Below, one piece after another: positions 56,101 through 64,000 of a stretch of DNA of 64,000 nt. The position numbers and the translations under genes were made by a program. The notes under the pieces were generated by a model. It did not search any database and was not told the DNA's origin. It saw nothing but the letters and a program-made list of their open reading frames with translations. Source of the DNA: Legionella drozanskii LLAP-1 (GTDB lineage: Bacteria; Pseudomonadota; Gammaproteobacteria; Legionellales; Legionellaceae); NCBI RefSeq assembly GCF_001467585.1, contig NZ_LNXY01000001.1, positions 124,001 through 188,000 on the forward strand, in the 5' to 3' direction. The first letter of the stretch is position 1. Each line of letters opens with the position of its first letter.

Positions 56101-56739
56101 ATGAATAAATTCTTAAGATTGTTTTCCCTCATTATATCGCTATTCTTTATTTTCAAGACCCATGCAACCATCGACACTAAGTCACTTATTGAAGTGACCG
56201 ACAAGAATAATCCACAATGTGTTGAGTTTTATACTTATCAAAACAAGCTCTTTTGCAGTACTAAACCCTTCAATTCTTCAGCCATCAATCCCAACATAAA
56301 ACACTATGAAACTCAAACGATTGTATTCGACAATCGCCCTTGGCAAGCCGTTTGGGGAGAGAAAACTGCGACAATAACGACAGTAGAATATGTTCCGGCT
56401 GGAGATGATATTAACCAATGGAAGGAATTGGTAACAAGTCAATTTATCCCAGGAATACAAAACAAAATCACACTTAGGCAGTATGTAGAAGCAACGGTTC
56501 TACAATTAAAACAATCAGGAATTAGCCCGATTATTAATATCATTGAAGAAAGTCCGCAACAAATTATTTTTGAATTTATTATTCCCACACCAAATCACTT
56601 AAAACAAGATGAATTGCAAATAGTAAGGAAAGCTAATGATGGGTTTTATATTGTGCATTATGTGATTAAAAGTTCAGACATGGGTAAGGAAAATCGTCAG
56701 AAATGGATACGGAATTTGCAAAAAAGCCATATAAATTAA
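56101..56739 (+). CDS. Exported protein of unknown function
   Basis: 212 residues with a signal peptide (ending THA). The mature part has two Cys close together (CVEFYTYQNKLFC) and a mixed alpha/beta pattern (QTIVFDNRPWQAVWG, GFYIVHYVIKSS). It could be a small NTF2- or TolA-like domain, but no family is recognised. AAAGGA and AAGGA before the ATG support the start. It follows the frameshifted oxidoreductase gene by 70 bases. Confidence 0.65.
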   Translation: MNKFLRLFSLIISLFFIFKTHATIDTKSLIEVTDKNNPQCVEFYTYQNKLFCSTKPFNSSAINPNIKHYETQTIVFDNRPWQAVWGEKTATITTVEYVPAGDDINQWKELVTSQFIPGIQNKITLRQYVEATVLQLKQSGISPIINIIEESPQQIIFEFIIPTPNHLKQDELQIVRKANDGFYIVHYVIKSSDMGKENRQKWIRNLQKSHIN

Positions 56740-56905
56740 TCGAAAAAGTGAGTTTATGGCCGTGCCCCCTAAGCTGAAGAAGAGATGAGCTCAGGACTAA
56801 CCTATCTGTCTTTAGTCAGACAAGTCTCATAGCCTTTGTTGTCACAGATGGAAAAAAGCGGTTGTTTCTCCTATATTTTTAAGTAGTCACGTAGGAGAAA
56901 ATGGA

Positions 56906-57277
56906 ATGACAACCTACAAACTTAAGGCAGTGCTAATTTCGTTGCTGATTTTCTGCTGCGTTAGCTATGCGGCTACCCAAACTAGTTGTCCTAAAGTTAT
57001 TAACCCCCTTCTTGATTGGGTTATGCCCCCTAATAACACTGCAGCTATTCCTACCAGAGAAGCCTTTCAGGGTAATGATTTAAACTTTTCGGTGATTGCA
57101 AAACCCCGCAACAGAAATAACATTGTTTCTATTAATCCTCAAACGGGGGAAATTCATATTAATGCAAAATTTGGCGATCAGTTTGATGTGACTGTGATAG
57201 CCAAAAATCCCTGCGGTCAAATTGCTGCAACGTTTAATGTGCTTATTGATGAAGGAAACGATGATCCAATCAACTAA
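56906..57277 (+). CDS. Exported protein with Ig-like (He_PIG) domain
   Basis: 123 residues. A signal peptide ends at YAA. The mature part NFSVIAKPRNRNN, ISINPQTGEIHINAKFGDQFDVTVIAKNPCG (here given with gaps) resembles the putative Ig domains, where a typical VDPxTGxI loop is followed by a DVTVxAxN strand. Two Cys may pair. GGAG precedes the ATG. Function unknown. Confidence 0.6.
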   Translation: MTTYKLKAVLISLLIFCCVSYAATQTSCPKVINPLLDWVMPPNNTAAIPTREAFQGNDLNFSVIAKPRNRNNIVSINPQTGEIHINAKFGDQFDVTVIAKNPCGQIAATFNVLIDEGNDDPIN

Positions 57278-57288
57278 AAACGGTTCCC

Positions 57289-58038
57289 TTATACTGAACC
57301 CACTAATAAATGGATTGGCCACTGTAATGGATGATATTGTTTAGGATCGCCCCAAATCGCTTCAAGCTCTTTGAGTATCCAATTAATTGGATTGAGCTTA
57401 TTGCGAAGCTGATACTCTTTGACCGCAGACCAGGTATTCAAATAACCAAGAAATTGAGCAAGATTTAATTTTTTATCAATGGTAAAAGAGGGTGAACTTA
57501 TTTTGCTAAACGGAAACGGAATAGTCCGATATTCTTCATCAATATATCGACGCTCCATAGGCCAATATTCATCACCTAAAATATCAGTATAAAGTTTAGT
57601 GACTAAATCGTCCAAACCGGTATCAAATTTACCAAGGGAATAACACCAGACAGCGATGATTCCTGCTGGTTTACTTACTCTTCTCACCTCTTCATAAAAT
57701 AAATCGAAATTAAACCAATGCAGTGCTTGGGCAACAGTAATTAAATCAATTGAATGAGGTAAAATCGGAGTATTTTCGGCAGTACAACAAATATAGCGAA
57801 TTTTTTCATTCCTCGGAGCTTGATCAAGCTGAGCCTGATTAATATCGGTGGCGGTTATTAGCGTAAAATACTGAGTCAAGGCAAGTGCAGCCTGGCCATT
57901 ACCAGTTCCACAATCCCAAGCATTTTGATGCTCCTGCACTAAATTGGAAAGATAATCATATAAAACGGTGGGATAATTGGGACGAAACAGTAGGTAATTT
58001 TCAGATTGCTGACTAAAATGTCTAATGTAGTCCTTCAC
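57289..58038 (-). CDS. Class I SAM-dependent methyltransferase
   Basis: 249 residues from a GTG with AAGGGAG upstream. WDCGTGNGQAALAL is the SAM-binding loop; TATDINQAQLDQA, TAENTPILPHSIDLITVAQALHWFNF follow (motif II and post-I with the Gln-Ala-Leu-His-Trp helix), matching the Methyltransf_11 type. The C-terminal part (VDGYLNTWSAV-like) is shared with SAM-dependent enzymes such as the trans-aconitate family. Substrate unknown. Confidence 0.85.
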   Translation of the reverse strand: MKDYIRHFSQQSENYLLFRPNYPTVLYDYLSNLVQEHQNAWDCGTGNGQAALALTQYFTLITATDINQAQLDQAPRNEKIRYICCTAENTPILPHSIDLITVAQALHWFNFDLFYEEVRRVSKPAGIIAVWCYSLGKFDTGLDDLVTKLYTDILGDEYWPMERRYIDEEYRTIPFPFSKISSPSFTIDKKLNLAQFLGYLNTWSAVKEYQLRNKLNPINWILKELEAIWGDPKQYHPLQWPIHLLVGSV

Positions 58039-58182
58039 GAGTTTCTCCCTTTTGATCCTCAGAAGAGGTAGGTTGGCCTCAAGCCAATTCTTAGACTCGC
58101 AGTTTCGCGGAGGGTGACGTTAGTAATAATATCGAGATTAGTCATCCACCGTGAAAACCAGTCTACCCAGTGGGGGTTAATA

Positions 58183-59934
58183 TTAAACAAAACTCAGACT
58201 GCTCTTTTCTGGTTTCCCCACCTTATAAGCATCATACTCCTCCTGCAAAGCTGTTTTTAGAGAAGGGTTTGCAGAGGCCTGTAACCCAAAGCGCCCCAAT
58301 AATTGAATCGTTTGTTTCATGCTGAATATTTTTGCTTTAGAAGCTCTGAAATCCACCCGTTCATCATCATGAGATGGGTCTGAGCTATAGCTAAGCATTT
58401 CACGTTTTTCCTGATTTTTTTCATTTTCTTCAGGTAAAAACTCTTTGCCTTTTAATGTACAGCGCTTTGCCTCGTAGTACTCTCTAATTTCCTTGTAAGT
58501 AAAACTTGTACTGACCTCATTCGCATAAAGATCTAACTCTTCATTTCTTGGTAAATTGGGAGAATGGCAAGCGGGTTGCGTGACCTCATTCCAGCCTAAT
58601 ACAATTTTTATCGATTCATAGACCTTCAAAGCATAAAATATGGTTAAGGGAATCAATGCTGCAGTGAACAAAACGGTAGCTACAGCAGTGGAAAGTGCGG
58701 GTAGTAAAAAAATACTAGCCAAGACAAAAAGGAGTGTAAGCGCTGTTGCCAATTTATTATTTAATACGAATCGAAGCATGGGTAAAATAGCAACCCGATA
58801 AGGCAAATAGCCAAAATAATAACTCAATCCGCGTAGTAATGTATAACTCCAAAAATCTCGACTTCTTCGCTCTTCATTATCTTCTTCAGTATCAACGACA
58901 ACGACTTCTGTTTCTGCAAAGCCAGTGTACATCAGTGCATGATCAGTCAATACGTTAGGACCTCTTATTGATTCTGGGGGATTAACTTGAAGAATATGCC
59001 ATTCTTTTTTCCATTTTCCATGCCTAGAAACTAGATCATTCCCTTGTTTTTGCACATAAGTAGGAGGATCCTCTTCCCTTTGCACAAATTCATCCCAATG
59101 ATCATAAGGAAACTTGTATAACCAAGGTTCATACTCACCTGGGGAATTCACCGCATCAACCCGAGAAAACATATTTCCGATTTCAGTATCGGAGAGCAAT
59201 GATAAAGAACCTCCTAAACTAGTACCACAAACATGAGTTTTTTTGCCAAGTCGATACTGTTGTGTGACCCACTCAATAATTTTTTTCCGTCCATGCTCGT
59301 ATAAAAAACTGCCTGGTGTGCCAAGCGCTAAATCTGTATCCACTTGGGTACTAAATCCCTGTCCTGCAGGATAGGTGGTGCCCATGAAAATAAGATGAGG
59401 TTCGGCTTCAGTATCGATAAGTGGTGTCAATCCATAAGCAAAAACGCGATCATACTCATCAATAAGTAATTTACTAAATCCTTTAGTAGGCGTTAACTCA
59501 ATCGGAGTTATTTTATACTCTACTTTTCGCCATTGACCTTCGATTAACTGCGGGATAATAAAGGATTCATAGGGGTTAGGATCAGAAAAGGGTAAAAGAG
59601 AGAGGCAATTAGAAATAAATAATTGTGCCTGATTTAACTGTTGCTCATTGAGATCACTATCTTGTAATTGGTCAAAAATAGAATCAAATCCTTGCTGAAA
59701 AGCAAGGCGCATGCCGCGAGTTAATTCGTGATCCCGTTTAACAAAAATTGCTTTTAATACTCGTTTAGAAGCAAGATCTTTCCAATTATCGTGCCAACCC
59801 ATCATTAGAATACGTAGCGCATTGCGTGCGATAATGACGGAATCCTCTCGAGAATCTCCATTTTCTTTTTCAAAATCGGGAGAATCAAAAAAATTCAAAG
59901 TTAAGCCAGTTGCAAAAATCTCACCTTTTCTCAT
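58183..59934 (-). CDS. SidB/Sdb-like alpha/beta hydrolase with membrane anchor; candidate effector
   Basis: 583 residues. The alpha/beta-hydrolase core has HVCGTSLGGSLSLLS with nucleophilic Ser239, and a LTDHALMYTGF segment with likely catalytic His332. Two hydrophobic segments (about 396-413 and 415-436) would insert in a membrane. The C-terminal half is polar and Glu-rich near the end. This combination recalls the Legionella SidB/Sdb group of Dot/Icm effectors, but I cannot confirm the match. AAAGGA precedes the ATG. If translocated, it would be a host-membrane lipase; secretion is inference. Confidence 0.6.
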   Translation of the reverse strand: MRKGEIFATGLTLNFFDSPDFEKENGDSREDSVIIARNALRILMMGWHDNWKDLASKRVLKAIFVKRDHELTRGMRLAFQQGFDSIFDQLQDSDLNEQQLNQAQLFISNCLSLLPFSDPNPYESFIIPQLIEGQWRKVEYKITPIELTPTKGFSKLLIDEYDRVFAYGLTPLIDTEAEPHLIFMGTTYPAGQGFSTQVDTDLALGTPGSFLYEHGRKKIIEWVTQQYRLGKKTHVCGTSLGGSLSLLSDTEIGNMFSRVDAVNSPGEYEPWLYKFPYDHWDEFVQREEDPPTYVQKQGNDLVSRHGKWKKEWHILQVNPPESIRGPNVLTDHALMYTGFAETEVVVVDTEEDNEERRSRDFWSYTLLRGLSYYFGYLPYRVAILPMLRFVLNNKLATALTLLFVLASIFLLPALSTAVATVLFTAALIPLTIFYALKVYESIKIVLGWNEVTQPACHSPNLPRNEELDLYANEVSTSFTYKEIREYYEAKRCTLKGKEFLPEENEKNQEKREMLSYSSDPSHDDERVDFRASKAKIFSMKQTIQLLGRFGLQASANPSLKTALQEEYDAYKVGKPEKSSLSFV

Positions 59935-60136
59935 CTATCAATATCCTTTCACGTTAATCTGGCAAAAAACCATTCCGCGTCACGCCAATATTGTTCTCTC
60001 GCAGATGAAGTCTTATCCAAGGTTTTTGGTATTACCCACCGAGATAAATCTCATTGAATATGTTATTTAGTGCGGGGTTATTCTACGCGATTTATAGAGG
60101 AAAAAAAGTAAAATTGTTTAAAATATATTCCAAATG

Positions 60137-60787
60137 TTAAGCAATTATAGAAAAACCCAGTAACACTCCATGCTGAATAGGCAAACTAGACATAAATCCG
60201 GTATCAGTAAAAGGATTAACTCGAAGTCTCGGATTGCCGCCAAAAACACCCTGATAGAGCAAATTTAAGTTGGTAATTTCTGTTAATGGATAACCTAAAC
60301 CTGCTTGAACTTCGCCAGCTATTTCGGATTTATTGCTTATTCTATAACTGTCAATTTGCCAATTACGATAAGTAATACCCCCTTTCAGCTGGGTGAAAAG
60401 TAAGCTTTCATTCACAGGATTCGCATTGGCTGTAATCAATAGGTCTAACATTGGCCTCATTGTAGTCCGAACCGCACAACCTAAGGTTGCCAAAGGATTT
60501 TGCGGAATGGCAAAATGCATGCGATTCCCTGTTTGCACCCCTACTTCCAAACCAAAATTAGCTTGACTAGCAGTTAATAGCTCGGCAGCGAATGCTAAGC
60601 GACCTATTGCTGTTTGGCCTTCTGAGCGATACATGTACTGATAATTACTATACCCTAGACTTGCAATAATAGACCAACGATTACCTAAGTTTTCAGGTGT
60701 CGAGATCGTCGATGGTAAATAAGAGTTAGCAAACACATTAATGGATAAGAAACATCCTATCGCGATTAAGCGCATTATTCTTATCAT
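60137..60787 (-). CDS. Small outer-membrane beta-barrel protein
   Basis: 216 residues with AAGGA upstream, a signal peptide (ending VFA) and alternating strands (RWSIIASLGYSNYQYMY, FGLEVGVQTGN, YRNWQIDSYRI, GVLLGFSIIA end). The terminal hydrophobic strand fits an eight- or ten-strand barrel. Many Legionella proteins of this size and shape occur as uncharacterised OmpA-like or DUF-type surface proteins. Confidence 0.7.
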   Translation of the reverse strand: MIRIMRLIAIGCFLSINVFANSYLPSTISTPENLGNRWSIIASLGYSNYQYMYRSEGQTAIGRLAFAAELLTASQANFGLEVGVQTGNRMHFAIPQNPLATLGCAVRTTMRPMLDLLITANANPVNESLLFTQLKGGITYRNWQIDSYRISNKSEIAGEVQAGLGYPLTEITNLNLLYQGVFGGNPRLRVNPFTDTGFMSSLPIQHGVLLGFSIIA

Positions 60788-61142
60788 GCTTATTCCTTCC
60801 CTTAATTGCTCAAATTAAAATCATGCACGAGACAGACTCCAATTTATACGGTATTTAGCGAAAATTTTCTACTAGGTCTGGCTATCATCAATAGAAAAAT
60901 TTTTTCTTAAGACTTATTTTAAATTTTCTAAAGTCAAAATTGGCTTTTAACATGACATTTCTCCTATTTTGCGAAACCTTAGGAATCACAGAGGCTTGGC
61001 TGGCTTTGGAACTCTCAAAGCAATTGTTACTCTAGATGATTATTTCTTTGGTCCTCTCCTTAAAATCATCTAATGCAAAACTATCTTGATCTTAAACGCT
61101 AGAAAAGCGATGATTTTGACTTTAGAGTGGATTGGAGACAGC
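60788..61142. other. Intergenic region upstream of ETF-QO
   Basis: 355 bases, AT-rich, divergent. It holds an inverted repeat, TAGATGATT (61033-61041) and AATCATCTA (61074-61082), 32 bases apart, and several AT-rich -10-like hexamers. No gene or RNA feature is apparent. Confidence 0.5.
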
Positions 61143-62771
61143 GTGGAATACGAATCAATGGAATATGACATCGTCATTGTCGGTGCAGGACCCGCTGGCT
61201 TATCTGCAGCTATCAAACTTAAACAGCTAGCCGCCAAAGAGAACAAAGAAATAACCGTTTGTATTCTGGAAAAAGGAGCTCAAGTCGGTGCCCATATTCT
61301 TTCTGGGGCGGTTATTGAATTAAGAAGCTTAAAAGAATTACTCCCCGACAATTGGCAGGATGCTCCTTTGGATACAGCTGTCACCGAAGATTCTTTTTAT
61401 TTTCTTACCGAAGAGCGCGCTTATCATCTACCTACACCAAGCCCCATGCGTAATCATGGTAATTACATTATCAGCTTAGGAGAACTTTGCCGCTTTCTTG
61501 CCACTGAAGCTGAGAAACTAGGTTGTGAAATTTACCCCGGCTTTGCCGCTACCGAAGTACTTTATAACGAACAAAATCAAGTGATAGGTGTTTCTACTGG
61601 CAGTGTTGGTATTGATAGAAACGGTAATAAATCAGCCAATTATCAGCCAGGTATGCAATTGCACGCGAAACAAACTCTATTCGCCGAAGGCTGCCGGGGT
61701 CAACTTAGTCAAACGCTAATGCAACATTATCACCTACGCGATAAAGCTCAACCGCAGACATATGGAATTGGTATTAAAGAAGTATGGCAAGTTCTTGAAG
61801 AAAAGCATCGGCCTGGAAAAGTAATTCATACCGTAGGTTGGCCAATGGATAATCAAACCTACGGCGGTTCATTCATTTATCATTTATCTAACAGGCGAGT
61901 TGCGATCGGTTTTGTAGTTGGTTTGGATTACAAAAATCCCTGGTTAAACCCTTTTGCTGAATTACAACGTTTTAAAACTCATCCTCTGGTAAAAGACTTA
62001 CTCACTGATGGAGAGCGAATTAGTTACGGCGCACGTGCCCTTAATGAAGGCGGTTGGCAATCTATACCTAAACTCACTTTTCCAGGGGGTGCTTTAATCG
62101 GTGATTGCGCAGGTTTTCTCAACGTACCGAAAATCAAAGGCATTCACACGTCGATGCAGTCCGGTATGCTTGCTGCTGAAGCTTGCTTCGAATTACTAAC
62201 TCAACCAGAAGAAGCAGAAGTTGAACTCAAACAATATCCCGAGAAAATAAAAAAATCTTGGCTTTTTAATGAGTTATATCGGGTAAGAAATATTCGCCCG
62301 GGATTCCGTCATGGCTTATGGTTTGGTTTAATCAATGCAGCGTTTGAAACTTATATTAGTTTTGGAAGATCGCCCTGGACTCTGAAAAATCATGACGATT
62401 ACACTAGTCTAACCCCAGCAGATAAAGCAAAGAAGATCGACTACCCTAAACCGGATGGCATTCTCACTTTTGATAAACTTTCTTCCGTCTATTTATCAAA
62501 TACCTATCACGAAGAAAATCAGCCCTGCCATTTAAAACTTCGTAATCCAATTCTTACTATAAGAGTGAATTATCAACAATACGACTCCCCAGAAACACGC
62601 TATTGCCCTGCTGCAGTTTATGAAATTGTCGAAGAAGAAAAAGGCCCCAGGCTTCAGATTAATGCACAAAATTGCATCCACTGCAAAACCTGCGACATTA
62701 AAGACCCCCGCCAAAATATCATCTGGCAAGCCCCGGAAGGTGGTGGTGGTCCTAATTACGTAGATATGTAA
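61143..62771 (+). CDS. Electron transfer flavoprotein-ubiquinone oxidoreductase
   Basis: 542 residues from GTG at 61143, with TGGAG six bases upstream; the family usually starts MERESMEYD, and here it reads MEYESMEYDIVIVGAGPAGLSAA. FAD-binding, GAHILSGAV, NYIISLGELCRFLA and NEGGWQSIPKLTFPGG blocks are all present. The 4Fe-4S cluster near the end uses CPAAVYE and CIHCKTCDIKDP. It passes electrons from ETF (beta-oxidation, amino-acid catabolism) to ubiquinone. No etfA/etfB is adjacent. Confidence 0.95.
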   Translation: MEYESMEYDIVIVGAGPAGLSAAIKLKQLAAKENKEITVCILEKGAQVGAHILSGAVIELRSLKELLPDNWQDAPLDTAVTEDSFYFLTEERAYHLPTPSPMRNHGNYIISLGELCRFLATEAEKLGCEIYPGFAATEVLYNEQNQVIGVSTGSVGIDRNGNKSANYQPGMQLHAKQTLFAEGCRGQLSQTLMQHYHLRDKAQPQTYGIGIKEVWQVLEEKHRPGKVIHTVGWPMDNQTYGGSFIYHLSNRRVAIGFVVGLDYKNPWLNPFAELQRFKTHPLVKDLLTDGERISYGARALNEGGWQSIPKLTFPGGALIGDCAGFLNVPKIKGIHTSMQSGMLAAEACFELLTQPEEAEVELKQYPEKIKKSWLFNELYRVRNIRPGFRHGLWFGLINAAFETYISFGRSPWTLKNHDDYTSLTPADKAKKIDYPKPDGILTFDKLSSVYLSNTYHEENQPCHLKLRNPILTIRVNYQQYDSPETRYCPAAVYEIVEEEKGPRLQINAQNCIHCKTCDIKDPRQNIIWQAPEGGGGPNYVDM

Positions 62772-62817
62772 AGGAGTTGTTATTTATTAGCAACAGAGTT
62801 AGACTTTGCAACGATTA

Positions 62818-62894
62818 GTCCCGGTGGCACAGCTGGATAGCGCAGCCCCCTCCTAAGGGGCAGGTCGGAGGTTCAAATCCTCTCCGGGACGCCA
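62818..62894 (+). tRNA. tRNA-Arg (anticodon CCT)
   Basis: A complete cloverleaf of 77 bases. Acceptor GTCCCGG pairs with CCGGGAC. The anticodon stem GCCCC/GGGGC holds loop CTCCTAA with anticodon CCT. The T-arm carries GGAGG, TTCAAAT and CCTCT. The discriminator G is followed by an encoded CCA. It reads AGG codons, rare in Legionella genes. Confidence 0.97.
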
Positions 62895-63010
62895 ATGAAA
62901 TCAATGGGTTATGAATTTAAACTGAAATTTTAAAAATAAATTTTCACATCTGGTATAGCCTCAGATATAGCCAAATTAATTATTACTACCCTCTGTAATA
63001 GAAGATAAAC

Positions 63011-63910
63011 ATGACAAAAATGCACGACAACGAACAAGAAGTAAATGCAAGGCTTGTTCAGTCCCTTCTAAAAGAGCAATGCCCTCAATGGGCCAATCTA
63101 GAGCTCAATCCTATTCTTTCAAGCGGCACCGATAATGCATTATTCCGCCTAGGTGACAAATATGTTGTTCGCATTCCTCGAATTGAATGGTCACCAGGAA
63201 GTGTTTCCAATGGCATCAACAAAGAATATCTTTGGATTCCTCAACTTGCTCAACATTTAAAAACTCCTATATCTGAACCAGTATTCAAAGGTACGCCTAA
63301 TGTGGCTTATCCTTGGCCTTGGAGCATTACCAAATGGAATGATGGACATAATCCAGAATTTGAAAAAGAAAAGGAATACGACAAGCTTGCTGTTGATTTA
63401 GCTTATTTCTTAAATGAATTACATAGCATTAAGCTTCCTGAAGCCGGTCCTTTATCACGCAGAGGCACTCCATTAAAAGAACTAGATAACGAGACTAAAA
63501 AAGCTTTAAAAGCTTTAGAAAATGATATAGATACTAAACCATTAGCTCTTTTATGGGAGAAATTGTCAAATACGCCGACCTGGGATAAATCACCTGTTTG
63601 GATGCATGGCGATCTTTTGCCAGGAAATGTATTGATTCAAAATAATAAGCTAAGCGCGGTCATTGATTTTGCAGATGTTGGGCTTGGAGATCCTGCTTGT
63701 GATTTGATTGTCGCGTGGAGTTTACTCAATGCGGATTCAAGAGCAATTTTTCGCAAGCATCTTGTGAATATTGATGAGCATACTTGGCAAAGAGGGAAAG
63801 GCTGGGCGCTATCAATTGCGCTTATTATTCTGCCCTATTATAAAAATACCAATCCTGTTTTAACCTCTGTGGCCAGAAGAATAATTGATCAGCTATTTAG
63901 AGATTCTTAA
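63011..63910 (+). CDS. Aminoglycoside phosphotransferase (APH)-family kinase
   Basis: 299 residues. The nucleotide-binding lobe has LSSGTDNALFRLGDKYVVRIPR with the Lys replaced by Arg in part; the catalytic lobe has WMHGDLLPGNVLIQNNKLSAVIDFADVGLGDPACDLIVAW, where HGDLLPGN is the catalytic loop and IDFADVG the metal-binding motif. Aminoglycosides, small alcohols or amines are typical substrates. Which applies here is unknown. It follows the tRNA by 116 bases. AGAAG precedes the ATG. Confidence 0.88.
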   Translation: MTKMHDNEQEVNARLVQSLLKEQCPQWANLELNPILSSGTDNALFRLGDKYVVRIPRIEWSPGSVSNGINKEYLWIPQLAQHLKTPISEPVFKGTPNVAYPWPWSITKWNDGHNPEFEKEKEYDKLAVDLAYFLNELHSIKLPEAGPLSRRGTPLKELDNETKKALKALENDIDTKPLALLWEKLSNTPTWDKSPVWMHGDLLPGNVLIQNNKLSAVIDFADVGLGDPACDLIVAWSLLNADSRAIFRKHLVNIDEHTWQRGKGWALSIALIILPYYKNTNPVLTSVARRIIDQLFRDS

Positions 63911-63927
63911 TAACTGACTTTTTCATA

Positions 63928-64000
63928 TTATTTTATTACATCTACTACAGAATCCCAATATTCTTCTGGGGTCATTTCGTTTTTATATACCGGATGACTA
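63928..64000 (-). CDS. C-terminal fragment of an unidentified protein at the right edge
   Basis: A minus-strand frame enters from the right edge and ends at a TAA whose complement lies at 63928-63930. It shows 23 residues (SHPVYKNEMTPEEYWDSVVD and three more). It is convergent with the APH gene. Too short for a family call. Confidence 0.45.
   Translation of the reverse strand, partial: SHPVYKNEMTPEEYWDSVVDVIK

Noticed and set aside
62818-63010. tRNA-Arg as an integration site for a genomic island
   Set aside because: No integrase, no direct repeat of the tRNA 3' end and no change in composition downstream within the window.
1-64000. CRISPR array or prophage
   Set aside because: No regularly spaced direct repeats, cas genes, integrase, capsid or tail genes are visible.

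Overview
The window looks like about 64 kb of chromosome from a Legionella species (Legionellales, Gammaproteobacteria). Base composition is AT-rich and gene density is high. The block yciB-pmrA-pmrB / ruvA-ruvC-yebC / hmgA / rpoS-nlpD-surE-lipoprotein / malic enzyme matches, as I recall it, the Legionella pneumophila neighbourhood around rpoS and pmrAB. Several proteins have features typical of this intracellular genus: a C-terminal CaaX box, a SidB-like hydrolase, a cNMP-patatin protein and aspartyl beta-hydroxylase-like proteins. No tool was run. Family calls rest on motifs read from the translations, and species is not assigned.

Layout. 1-5.6 kb: a gene tail with terminator, two small membrane proteins, an OafA-type acyltransferase with an SGNH domain, and a VAO-type FAD oxidoreductase ending in CVLI. 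5.9-11.5 kb: a GT87-like glycosyltransferase, a DUF4442 protein, a PNPOx-like flavoprotein, a ferritin-like protein, and a double cNMP-domain protein next to a class II glutamine amidotransferase. 11.5-19.1 kb: homospermidine synthase, divergent from a five-gene cluster (glutamine-synthetase-like ligase, aldehyde dehydrogenase, iron alcohol dehydrogenase, class I amidotransferase, MFS carrier). That gene set fits a gamma-glutamyl route for an amine, most economically ethanolamine. 19.1-24.5 kb: a hydroxylase-patatin operon, divergent from an MmpL/RND transporter, then a Cys-rich secreted protein. 24.5-31.3 kb: phosphoesterase, small secreted proteins, a second hydroxylase, a VanX-type dipeptidase, RlmJ, GloB and MltD.

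31.3-46.4 kb: a short element with terminal inverted repeats (MITE-like), a hybrid histidine kinase, a 554-residue protein that carries the catalytic signature of cyclodipeptide synthases plus long extra regions, then the conserved yciB-pmrAB to malic enzyme block. 46.5-64 kb: accessory genes. These include a WYL regulator with a VOC protein, a Tim44-like protein, LysE, a class V aminotransferase, an L,D-transpeptidase, a cold-shock gene with a clear promoter, leader and terminator, several exported proteins (one a SPOR/beta-barrel fusion, one chagasin-like), a frameshifted quinone-oxidoreductase gene, a methyltransferase, a SidB-like membrane hydrolase, ETF-ubiquinone oxidoreductase, tRNA-Arg(CCT) and an APH-family kinase.

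The strongest leads are the long cyclodipeptide-synthase-like protein beside pmrAB, the FAD enzyme that appears built for prenylation by a eukaryotic host, and the gamma-glutamyl-amine cluster. Smaller leads are the MITE-like element, a dispersed GTTGGGCC hairpin family, and the frameshift at about 55,060.
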